Source: Ochromonas danica
Taxonomy: Eukaryota; Sar; Chrysophyceae; Chromulinales; Chromulinaceae
Direction: 5' to 3'
DNA: 64,000 nt
NCBI GenBank assembly: GCA_015146655.1
Contig: VKHL01000018.1
Location: 30,001-94,000, forward strand
Shown: one piece after another, positions 32,361-44,000 of the stretch
How positions within the stretch are numbered: position 1 is the stretch's first letter
Layout: the number at the start of each line of letters is the position of its first letter
Program-made: the position numbers and the translations under genes
The notes under the pieces: generated by a model
What the model saw: the letters and a program-made list of their open reading frames with translations, nothing else
Databases searched by the model: none
Told to the model about the DNA's origin: nothing

Positions 32361-35352
32361 TTAGCGCCATGTAAATTTGCGCGTCTGGTTAGTGGCACCA
32401 ATATCAAATTGAGACTTGTATCTCTTGAGTGCGCCACCATCCTGATTAGTGCACGGCATCTCTCTTTTCAGAAATGTGGATTGATTTGAAATCAGCAGTC
32501 CGCGAGGAACGGGCTTGTTCAAATCATTTTCTTTCATCCCATCATTGTACATTTGATTTGCACTCATTTTAGACTGCATTGAAGCATCTACTGGTGCTGG
32601 AGCGCTGCGAGGAGCAACCAATGTACTCATTCTTCTTGAACTTCCGACATTACGCAGTGCCCCACCACCAATGCCCCCAATACGACAGGAAGGCCCGGCA
32701 CCATTGCCTGACAAAAACGACACCATTGGTAAAGGCCGATTTTGGATTTTTTCTGATTGCCCATTCGGTTTTCCTTCATCCTCACCACCACTGCGAAAAG
32801 GAAGCGGGCTTCTGCTGCGCTCTCTTTTTCCTGCTGATCTTAAAGGGGATGATATCGAAGCGACGCTCACATTTTGTGAAGCGACTTCTATTGTTCGTTG
32901 TGTTTGACTTACGCTTGGGTTACGGCCGTAATCATTGGAGGTGTCCAGAGATGTAGATTCCATTGATGCAGAGTTCGCATTGGGGAAAATAGAAGCGCTT
33001 CCATTAGCAGCGGGAGCTCCATTGCTAATAGTGGTTACTGGTGCGGTGAACAGAGTTCTTTGAGCTTTTCCTAACTCTACTTGACTCACCTATATAAATA
33101 GTGCGGTCAATAATGATAAAAAATGTGGTGGGCGATTGTGCTCACCTGATTGGCAAAGCGCAAAGAGCACAGTGTCTCCTGAGTAGATAGTGAAGTTGGC
33201 GAGATGTTAACAAACATCATAGCTTTACCATCTCCTGATAGACAATCCTGCGAGCAAGCACAACAAGTTAACATAATAACCAGCTTCATCACAGGAATTC
33301 TGGCAAGAATTCTCACCTGCAACAAAGTTGTCAATTTTGAGTTGCGGAAAGGTACATGGTTGGCCTTGTGGCTAAGAGCCAAGAAAACATCTGCGAGGCA
33401 AGATAATGATTTGTTGATATGGACTGTCTCTTTTAAACGAGCCGCATCTGCCGCAGTATTGGCTCTGTCCAGTCGTTCTGATCCTGCTAGATCACACAGT
33501 CGCAAGCCTCCTTGCAAAGTGATGCTTGGAGACTTCGAGGATGCCGGAGATTGAGCGAGCACGTCAACGAGGACTATAAAGTGACTACGAGAGCTGGTTG
33601 CATTCATGCCTATCATTATATAACAGAAATTTCTTTCAGCACTTTATATGAAAATGTTCAAAACATGATCTTACCTGTTTGTGCAGTGCTACGAGCTTGC
33701 ACAGCATAATCAAACAAACTCTTAAATACATCCAGTCCATCACTAGTAGCATCGTTCTGTCTATCAGCGCAGGGTAGATCAAACGTATTCACGCCAGCCA
33801 GCATTACTTTGTTGGTCTGAGCATTCTTGAATATTTTAATCTTTTGGCCGCATGTGCTGCTCGACTGCCCATAATTACAAAGCAAATCTCTCACTTCTTC
33901 ATTATAAATTTCTAAGATGGAGATCTGAAGCTGTACATTCCAGCCGGAAGACATAAGGTGACGCGATTGAGCCAAGAGTTGCTCGATAGATCGAGGAATA
34001 ATGCCTCTTTGTCCGCCTGCCATGTCACCCGTCATTGTGAAAGTCTTTCCTGAGCCTGTTTGGCCGTAAGAGAATATGCATACCCGATAACCATCGAGTA
34101 CAGACTGCACTAACGAAGAGACTTCGTCGAAAACTTCCTCTTGAGAACTGTCACCGTCGAATGTATGATCAAAAGCAAATGTATGATTGGATGCAACTCG
34201 ATTGCTATTGTTGTTACTTGCAATTGAGACGGTCGAATGATCTTGATGCAGTGTGACTAGTGAGGCAGAAGTTTCTCCATCGGATGGGAGGAGAGGACGA
34301 CAACGCACATAGACCCTCACATGACCTTTCAGGTCCTGCACAGTATTGTGCAAGGTGCGTCGTTTATTCTCGCTCTCAAATAGTTTATCTTTCAATTCTT
34401 GTATGATTTGTTCGTAAGCAGCTGCTTCTTGATTGTTCTGAGCCAAGGGCACGCTCTCAGTTTGGTTTGAAGCATGGCAAGCCTTTTCCACGCACTCTTG
34501 AAGATGAGCTTTCTCTTCTTCTAGCTGACTAATCTGCAACAGGTATTGTTCTTCATTGGCTTGGCGTTGTTCACGGCTTTCCTCCAGGCTGTCTTTGATG
34601 TCCTCCAGCTGCTTGTTGAGGCTCTTCATCTGCTCTTCCTGCTGCTCTCGCTGTTCTTCCCATCTAGCAAGCAGCTCCTGAAGATCAGCTTCTTTTGCGA
34701 TTACTGTAGACCTCAAGCTCTCGACCTCTTCGATAAGTGCTTTGTGCTCTTGTTGCAAGGCATCGCGCTCGTTGCAAACGATCTTGTGCTCTTCTTCGAC
34801 TCGCTTTAGCTCCCGAGCCGTGGCCGTCATCTTCTTCCATACATCCATAGCTTCGCAGCGGTTAGAGTTGTGCAGCTCGATCTGCAATCGCTGCAGTTCG
34901 AGTGTGAGATCGTCTTTCTCGCATTGGATGCGATAGACCTGGTCACGAAGGTCCAGCACCTCGCCATTCAGCTTCTGCCTCTCCTCCTCTGCACTCTTGA
35001 ATTTAAACTCCATTTGCTCCAGCTTTAGTTTGCGATCACGATCTTTCTCGTCTTTGCGATGGAGTTGCATGGTGAGCTCAACTCGTTCTCTCTCGAGGTG
35101 CTCAATCTTGGACTGCATCAGATCTGCATTGTTGCTGAGGAAGCTTGAGGCTCCTGATAGATTGGACATCGCGGACTTGTCCGCCTTGTCTAAACAGAAA
35201 GGAATTGCCCCTCCAATATGGACAGAGGAGACTTGCTGGGGCTTCTTGGCCGAGGATTGAACGCTGTAGACATTGAAGGATTCGTTGTAGCTCTTGGATG
35301 GAGTATGGTCTCTGTTATTAGAGTCACGATCATTACAAGCATAGCTATTCAT
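32361..35352 (-). CDS. Kinesin-14 family motor with C-terminal motor domain
   Basis: Four exons (35352-33675, 33609-33317, 33247-33146, 33089-32361) give 933 aa. After a Ser-rich head comes a long coiled coil (about 80-385). The neck ELKDKLFESENKRRTLHN then runs straight into the motor at VQDLKGHVRVYVRCRP, the arrangement typical of minus-end-directed kinesin-14 (NCD/KIFC). Motor motifs are intact: P-loop GQTGSGKT (430-437), NATSSRSHF (switch I) and LCDLAGSERL (switch II), then the HINKSLSCL block and FRNSKLTTLLQ. A low-complexity tail of about 240 residues with RSRSPLPFRS follows the motor, so the motor is not quite terminal. Likely roles are spindle-pole focusing or minus-end transport. I chose the first ATG; the frame extends upstream without a Met. 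Confidence 0.92.
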
Positions 35353-35608
35353 GGTCGAATAACCTTGTGCTCCCAGTAGTAATGAATGCAATGAATGTGA
35401 TCGATAATCTCACCCAGAAGGAGAGAGATGACCGTTAGTATTCCACACGGGGTCTAGACTTCAGAAGTCTAGAAGTGGAGATCTGGACCAGTCCAAATTA
35501 TTGTTTGTTGCTCTGCGTTCTTCAGCAGAAAACATGTTTTTTACAGTTTCGGCCACTCCAATCGATTTCATTTTATTTCAATTCAATTTATATTGATAAT
35601 CTCATGTC

Positions 35609-38600
35609 ATGAAGAAGAGAATAGATCATGCACAGAATTATCTTTCGATCGTCAAGAAAAGGGACGAAGAGATAGATAAAATCGACAAGCAAAGAGCAAC
35701 TTTCCAAAGAACTGCGATACACAAGGAACGAGTGATACAGGCCAGAGAGTTCTATGCAGCCTCTCTCATCGCAGCTCTTATCCGCGGCTATCTTGATCGA
35801 GTCACCTGTAGAAAGTTACGGAGATATCATCGAGCAGTATTGTTGATTCAGCGTCTCATGAAAGGAAAGCTGGGACGAATACGGTGGCAACGCGAGTATT
35901 GGCGGTCAGTCTCAGTGGTCAAGTCAGATCATGCTTTAGCAGAGCTCTTGGATCGCTCGAAATTGCTTAGAGAACAGCCAGATCACATGCTTTCGAAGCG
36001 AAGGAAGGAGCATTGGAAGGAGTATTTCGACCCTCTCACTAACTCTTTCTGGTACTTCAACGCCATCACAGCCCAAAACACTTGGCAGGTCCCCTTTTGC
36101 TTCCAAAAAGATTTAGTATGCACTTGGCAAGGATATGAAGAATTTGGTGGGCTCCCCCAAAGCACACCTTGTCGAGCTGTCTTTTCCACAGTGGAGGAAT
36201 ACCAAAGACATCAGCGCACCGCTCATCGATGGTATTGCACTGCCTGCTTTCAATGCAATTCCGGCCTGCTCTTCCCTACTTGCCCTCTTTGTAATAACAA
36301 ATATAGCAGCGAAGGCTCAGACGGAGAGAGGGCTTTGCGAGAGAGTTTAGATCAAGTACACAATCGCTTGGAACGCTTTCTATCACGCGATATGAATCCC
36401 ACTTTGCACGGCGCTTCTTACAGCTTAAAGAACAGACTAATCGATATTACAGCTTATAGACACAATAGTCTGGAAAGTTTGGAGAAGATATTGGAAGAAG
36501 GGGACGAGCAGAAAGAGACGAAGAAGAGTCGACTCGAGGCCGTGAACGAACATTATCTTCGACATCGAGGAGACAACTATTCTCAACTAAAAGCCCAAGC
36601 CAATAAAATCACCGATATGCTCTTAACCACAACAAAAGATGATAAGATGGCTAACAAAAAACAGAAATCTTTGCATGTGATGTTCGTAACTTCGGCTCCA
36701 ATGCCACAGCAGAACGTTGATCCTTTTCCCGATCCTTCCCTTTATAACACAGTGAATTTGGAGGTACAACGAAGAGCATGGAAAGAGTCTGGAGGATTAA
36801 AGGGAGAAAAAGAGCGCTACGAAGACCCTGCATTGCGAGGTTTGTTTTCTGCCCAAGATTTTGAGTTGATCACTGCTGTCCACGATGACGATATCCGCGC
36901 TAGGGCTCAATTGGATCTTTTGGAGGATACTAGTGATGAGAGCGACGCGGAAGATGCACCTGCTTCTTCAGACAAACTGGTCAAGTCACTAGTCAAGCCT
37001 TTGGAAGAAAGGAAAAAGACGACACGTTTGCTTGTTTGCCAGAGGTTTTTGGATGGTCAATGTTCCCTCACTACTTGTCCATTTGCTCATCCTGGCTTAC
37101 GGGATGAAGCCAAAATTCGCACCAGGATACAGCAGAATCCTGACGGATCAAAGAAGCGACTTAGTTACGTGGTACTTTGCGAGGAATCAGGAGGATTGCT
37201 GGCTTGTTGTCCCGATGGTCGCTCCTGTCGGAACTACCACATCTATGTGCGCCCATCCACGGAAGAGATCATCACTTCTCTCTATCCTATCTCATCTGGA
37301 CACAAACGAATGGACTTTCCTTCTGGCGCACGACTTCTCGGAAATGCAGTGAATAATGTATTCCAGGGTTATGGTAGCATAACTTGGCCAGATGGATCGA
37401 TATTTTTGGGAGACTGGAAGGATGGGAAAAGACACGGCAAAGGGATTTACCGAAGCTATCAAGGGTTGGAATATGTGGGTGAGTTTTGCTTTGGCCTTCG
37501 TCATGGCTGGGGCGTATTATCAGCTCCATCTGGCGAGGAATACATTGGCCAATGGAAAGAAGGGAAAATGGATGGCGTCGGACAATTGAACTGTGCAAAT
37601 GGCGACAAATATTTAGGTATTATTTGCTAATATTTCTTTTTGTCACCCCTCGAAACTTATCATACCTGTAATTAGGATATTTCTGCAACAACCAATATGA
37701 AGGGATAGGCTTCTTTCGAAAGGCTAATGGGGATACCTACATGGGTTTCTTCAAGAATAGTCAGGCACACGGCCTTGGAGTCCTTTCTCTTAGCACAGGT
37801 GAGAAGTACAAGGGATACTTTGAGTTCAATGCACGCCATGGACAAGGGGTATGCATCTACCCTAACCAATGCAAGTATTCTGGCTACTGGTATCGTGGTG
37901 TTCATGAAGGATTCGGCATCTTCCTTTCACCCAGCCATGGGCAATATATTGGGCATTGGCAGGCGAATAAAAAGCATGGCAAAGGCCGCTACATTTTCAA
38001 TAATCTTGATTTCTATGATGGAGACTTTGTGCAGAACAAGGCGGAAGGTTTTGGGGTCTATTATCATGCAAATGGAAATATATACTCCGGCCAATGGGTG
38101 AGCGATTATTATTTAGCACCATATTAGACGTGTTATGTATTATGAACGATTTCTGCTTTGTGTTGCCAGAGCAATGATATGAGAAATGGCAAGGGCACCT
38201 ACTGTTTTGTCAATGGTAGCAAGTATACTGGATACTGGCTGAACAATGATATTCACAACAAAGGTCGCTTCGACTTCGCCAATGGCGCTTACTATAGAGG
38301 TAAGCAGTATAATTTAGAGTTTTTGACTTCGTCTAATCTTTTGGCTCAGGTAATTTCGATCATAATACAAAGCACGGGAAAGGTATCTACACTTGGGCTA
38401 ACGGTGCAGTATACAAAGGAGACTTCTTTCGTGAGAAATTGCATGGAAAGGGAGAGATGCAGTATATTCATGGCCACCGGTAAGTCGAATTAACGCATCC
38501 TTGGTGGTTTGGATTTACTTTAAGGATAAATGCGTTTCAATAGGTATATCGGAGATTGGGCAGATAATAAAAAGCACGGCCAAGGTATTCTTTATTACGC

Positions 38601-39293
38601 TAATGGAGCTATATATGAGGGCGACTTTTGCTTTGATGGTCGAGTCGGCTACGGTAAATTAACTCTCATGCCTAATACTCCTGCTGAGGAGGTCTATGAA
38701 GGCGATTGGAAAGATGACTGCTGGCATGGGAAGGGAAGGTATGCTTATCGTAAAGATGAAGGAATGGTCTACGTTGGAGAATGGGAGAAAGGCTTGCGAC
38801 AAGGCCGAGGGCTGCTAACCTTCAAGGATGGTAGTTACTATCGTGGGGATTTTCGTAAAGATCAAATGTGGGGCAAGGGCGTCTTCATAGGAGCTGATGG
38901 AAGTCAATATGATGGAGAGTGGCGAGCCAACATGCGACAAGGGATGGGCACTTCAATTGAGTCGGATGGAAGGTTAGTGAGCATTAGCTTTATATGTGAT
39001 GTCTCTCGGTGCAATTGATTGACAGTTTTACAGTGTCTATCATGGAGAATTCTTCGGTAACATGAAACAAGGAAATGGTAAACTAATTCGCAATGACGGA
39101 AGCTTATATGAGGGCCAATGGGATGCTGGGATCGTTATTGGGACAGGAAAGATGACCATCACAGTTGGTGACAAGACGAAAATGGATGGTTTACCCAAAC
39201 AGGTTCTATTTTCTCACTTGCTGTTTTCGCTCTCACAATAATCTAAGTCGTGTAATGCTATTGTAGATAACCCTAAAAGTGTTCGGCTACTAA
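35609..39293 (+). CDS. Large MORN-repeat protein with IQ, WW and zinc-finger segments
   Basis: Seven exons fit (35609-37616, 37676-38097, 38170-38299, 38350-38479, 38544-38972, 39034-39202, 39267-39293), 1104 aa; reading through the last intron would instead stop at 39241. The order is: an N-terminal basic coil with IQ-like helices (LIAALIRGYLDRVTCRKLRR); a WW-like domain, WKEYFDPLTNSFWYFN to NTWQVP; a Cys/His cluster that may bind zinc (about 170-230); a CCCH finger CQRFLDGQC-x4-CPFAH near 477-495; and a run of about 21 MORN repeats of the Y-x-G-x-W/F, G-x-x-HG-x-G type to the C-terminus. MORN proteins commonly sit on membranes, in radial spokes or at the basal body. Together with the window's other axonemal genes this suggests a flagellar or cortical scaffold. 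The fourth intron-exon run includes a 50-nt intron, the shortest here. Confidence 0.82.
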
Positions 39294-39447
39294 TCTATAA
39301 TGTGGAAGCAGATTTCAAAAATGTTGAAGGGGGGATAATGTACTATACAACGTTCATCTGACTAGACAACGAATAAGAATGAAGGCACCAAAAAATCGAT
39401 GAATATTGAAGGAAAGTTATCTCAGAGTCCTATTCTATGCTTGCGAC

Positions 39448-40576
39448 CTATTTGCTGTTGCCAATTCTCTTCGCTCGATCGATGCAGTCCAGCAATGGAC
39501 GAATAGCTTTGCGCTTCTCAAAATCACTGGTGAACTCCACGAGAAAAGTGTCCCTCAATTGGATCATCCTTTCCAAATCGCCTGGATTTTTGTAGTAAGC
39601 CTCTCGATGAGTGATAAAATCTTCCGTTTCCGTGAGCAGTGCTAAAGCCTTTGCCGCTGTCAGTCGATGTGTGACATGCATCTTGCTGCCGTATGTGTCC
39701 AGCACCTTGATTGCAAGCATGAAGATATCCAGGCTTCGAACCAAAGGCATAACTCTAGAGAAATGTAGGAGTGAGAGAAGAGTAGCGGAGATATTTTTTC
39801 TTGTACCTCACCTGTATTCTTGGATCCCTTCCTCATGACGGAAAATCTCATACATATAATAGAAAACCAAAACTTCTTGGCGTTGATGAATATCATTCTT
39901 CTCTAGCAATGGAACAATTACATCTGGTAAGGCAAGTGCGCCTTCCAGCACTGTGGCGATGTGCTGAATGAGCGCAGGTTGGTCGGTGGTCTGCAAAACC
40001 TCGACGTGCTGCCACGCATTCTTCATAATCACACCCACACCCTTCTCAAACTTGTCGCACTCAGCCACAAAGTCAATCTATGAAGTAAGCACCGACCATT
40101 GAACAAAGAGAGTGAGAAAGATATTGCAAAGCAAGTCTTCTGTGTTAGCAGAGGTTAGTTACCATTGGCCCGCGACCGATCCGTCGAGCTTCGATCTGTA
40201 TTGATTTGAACTCGATCAGAACCCTCAGACAAAGATTGAGTTTGCCATCTTCAAGCAAAAATCGCAGAGCCTGCTCTTCGGTCTCCCACAAAGTTCCATC
40301 TTTCTTGGCAGAAGGGAGATTGGACTCCACGTCCGAGATATGGGCCACACGCCCGAAGATCTCAGCCATCTCGAACCAGGCATCTGATAAAATGGGATAA
40401 TTATCCTAGAAAAATCATCATCATTGGTCAAGAAAAGAGCCACGAGTATGGGGAGGGAAGGGAGGATTCACCAATTGTCGAATGCTCTTTCGCAGATCCG
40501 TTGCTAATCGCTCGCCAATGGATTCGAATTCATCAAAATCATCTCTTTTCGAGTATTTTTCTTGCTTGAAGGACAT
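39448..40576 (-). CDS. Unrecognised alpha-helical protein
   Basis: Four exons (40576-40472, 40405-40163, 40077-39812, 39754-39448) join in phase to 306 aa. The sequence is highly helical and charged, with segments such as KRDDFDEFESIGERLATDLR, EEQALRFLLEDGKLNLCLRV and HQRQEVLVFYYMYEIFRHEE. I considered CYRI/FAM49 because of a loosely similar LCLRV segment, but the block order does not match. No signal peptide or membrane segment is visible. It looks like a cytosolic helical-repeat protein. It shares a 478-bp divergent promoter with the ULK4-like gene. Confidence 0.72.
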
Positions 40577-41054
40577 GAGTCAAGAGCGAGCCGCAATAAA
40601 TAAAACAAAACAGGCTTCGCAGCGGATGATGGAAGGAGGGAAGGATGATCGATAGACTTGACGACACGACGACTCTCACCCAGACACTGGGACTGGCTCA
40701 CAAGACCCAGACAGGCCAAAGCGCCAGATCTGGGCTGGTCTTCTGGAGATCTGGGCTGGTGAATTCAAACTGCTCCTCCATGCTGTCTCGCATTTGCTGC
40801 TCTTGTCATCATCGATAACGATCATTTGGTTTGGCCACACTGTTAGTATTACAGTCGAGATCGATAGCACTCGTAGAACTATCGGAGTGTGGGATTACGA
40901 GCTATGATCTGATAGTTTTTGTCTCTTCTGTTTTCTGCTTCTTCACAGTATTTGCTTCCAGCAGTCAGCCTTTTGTTTGGTTTGTGGACTTCCCGGGAAG
41001 AGGAATCCTGTTGCACCTTGACAACCAATAGACGATCATCACTATTTGAAGAGC
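40577..41054. promoter_or_regulatory. Bidirectional intergenic region rich in CCAGA/TCTGG half-sites
   Basis: 478 bp between divergent starts. Between 40680 and 40760 there is a dense cluster of CCAGA, CCAGATCTGG and TCTGGAGATCTGG strings, partly palindromic and partly repeated in direct orientation (GATCTGGGCTGG twice). The cluster resembles a multi-site regulatory element. Confidence 0.45.
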
Positions 41055-44000
41055 ATGGATAATTATCACATCTACGAAGAGATTGGCAAAGGTGCCTTCT
41101 CTCAAGTATTCAAAGGGCGAGAGAAGAAGAAGATTGAATACTTTGCCATCAAACGAATCGAAAAATCGGCTATGAATAAGGTAAATTCTCAACACAGTAG
41201 ATGATCGCTCTCTCAGTTCTCATGGGCTCTGTATGTCTGGCTGCGACAGGTGGTGGCAGAGGTTCAGATTATGCACAAGCTGGTCCATCCGCATATTATT
41301 CGTTTCTTTGAGTGGTATGAGACTCGCAACAATCTCTACCTCATCCTTGAGTACTGCACTGGAGGTGATCTTGAGGCCATCCTCAAGCAGGATGGACATC
41401 TACCTGAAAATTCCATCAAGATCTTTGGCGTCGATATGATTGCAGCACTCAAGGTAAGTGGGCCCAGATTTCAAGCAGCGCCTGTGCCCGCCTTGTGGAG
41501 TTGTTTCTCTCCTCTGATGACCATTTCAATATTTTACTGTGTTTGTTGAGTTAGTATCTCCATAGCAGTGGCATTATTCATGGAGATCTACGCCCAAAGA
41601 ACTTCTTGGTGGACGAGAATGGCATTCTAAAGCTTTGCGACTTCAAGTATGCAAAGAAAATCCCCAAGGATGTGTTAGGAGAGACCCCGCTGGCGGATAG
41701 AGGCTGTCCCGCCTACATGGCGCCAGAACTCTTCTCTGAAGATGGCACGCATTCCTTTCAGTCAGACTTCTGGGCTCTTGGCTGTGTTCTCTACGAGCTC
41801 CGGAGAGGGGTTTTGCCTTTTGGTGATCTAACGACGTCTGTTGATGACCTCATAGAGCGCATTCGGAGCCAAGACCCGATCGCTTCGCCCAACAATGGAT
41901 CGACTTCTCTCCCGTCACTCTCACCAGAGCTAGCGGATTGCTTGCTGTGGCTGCTGGAGAAGGCGCCAATGAATCGCTGCATATGGTAAATATCTCAGCA
42001 TTCTTGTGTTTGATTGCTTTTGTGACAGTTTTCTTGTCAGGCCCGCTCTTTGTGCCCATCCTTATTGGAAACCTTTCAATCCCTCTCCACCTTCCGATCT
42101 ACCAGCCCAGCCTGCCTTCGACACCCTTGTTAGGTATGTTCATTATGAATTTCTTGATTCAAATCCTCGATCATAATGCTTTCGATCACATAGGAAGCTG
42201 GAGAGAGCCCGATCTTCTCAACTGGAACAAGCGACAAATGCTGAGTTCAATGTTATGCGTGGCCAAGTTCAGTCCGCTGTTGAAACTAACGACCCCAGGG
42301 GAGTCGTTCCGTCAGGAGTGAACCCCAGCCCTCTCAAGATGCCCACGTACGGTGCCACCCCGTTGAGGAAATTTGAAGCATCCAGCAGCTCTAAAAGTCC
42401 TCACCATCCTGAGTCTCAAAACAATCAAGAGGATAAAACCCCTGCCAATCATCAGAAGCTGTCCGCTGTCGTGGAATATTATGGAGCTAATAGTCGCCTG
42501 GGTGATGATCAATCGCCTCGTAGCCGCATCCCCACTCCCATGGATCCACAGCAGCTTGGATATGGGACTATATCGCCTGCTCGGAATGAATCTCATATGG
42601 CTGGAGACAGTTCAGCGCCTCTTTCTTCAAATACCTTTTTGCACGACTTGGAACCTTCATTGTTGCTTGTCCATCCTTCAGAGTTGGCAGTGAAGCCGAT
42701 TGTGGGCAACAAGCAGATCGAAAATATCGATGGTTTCGACTATCAGTCCAATCTGCTTTCTTTCGAAACATTTGCACCGCAGCAACTGACCATCATGGGC
42801 TCTGATCAGCAAGAAGATCATCTAAACACTGTAAGTTGCGAGTTATCTTCGATTTCTTTTTTATGATTTCCGTTCTTACGAGTAGATACATTTAATGATT
42901 GCACTTCGAGTAGATATTGAAAGTGCTTCAACGAGGAGCCGTGGTTGCTCAAGGCAATACTGCTTCACCCAATATCCTCCAAGTTCTTACCGAACGGGTT
43001 CACATTCTTAAATATCTTTGTGTCATATGTTGTGTTACAGAGGTAAGGCGCCATAATCTGATTTCTTCTCATTACTTATTTGTGCCAATGGTTAATTGTT
43101 ATCCATGTAGATATCGAATTTTATTCTGAATTCGTCTTTCCTGACTCTTCTTCTGCGACTACTTCGCCACTTCGTGAACTACACAACATCTACTCCTATC
43201 CGTGGAGCTAGTAACCAGATTAGCATATCCAATGTACAAACGGTATTCAACAATGGGCGCTATTGGTGTGCCACATTATTGGCGCTTCTTTTGCGTCATT
43301 CAACCTTCATTCATCCTCCATTAGAAAAGAATAAAGACGATCACATTGTAGATACTTTAGTTTACCTGTTACGAGACGCAAGCAAGAGTACCAACGCCGA
43401 TAGTCGAATCAAAAGAAGACTAGTGGCTGCTTTGGGGGAGATAATCTTCTATATAACTGCACAAGATGAGGAAGACAGTCATCCAGGTCAGAGGCTTAGC
43501 CTCCCATTGACTGCTATTGATGTTTTGCTGAAGTACTTGAAAGAAGATGGCGACGATACTGTTCGGCATTATGCTGCCAAGGTATTTCTTGCTGTTCCTC
43601 TCGATTTGCTTGATTGCTTATCATCTTGGTGTCATTTGCTTGTCTAGACCTTTGAAAATGTCTTGGCTCAAGGCGGGGTGACTTACAAGTACAGGTTTAT
43701 TTCTCTCGAAATAGGTTCCAAGCTACTTGAGATTACACAAAACTCGATGAATGAAGCCTTGCTAGTGACTGCGGCAACAGCTCTTTCACATTTGATTTAT
43801 TTGGTACTTACTGCCTATGCTTCAGTTTCCTCGGATAGCTCCTTGCTAAATTCGATCCAGAGTCAAATGAGAGCGAATAGCAGCGGGGGCGGGAGTAGTC
43901 GACGGCTTTCCGGGGCTGGGGCCGCTATAGATCCATTTGCTTCTCCGCTTGTCATATCTGCGGCCAAGTTTGTGGCAAAGCTATTTGAAAAGGCAAACTT

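Noticed and set aside
39448-40576. CYRI/FAM49 identity for the helical protein
   Set aside because: One loosely similar LCLRV segment, but the order of blocks and the rest of the sequence do not match.
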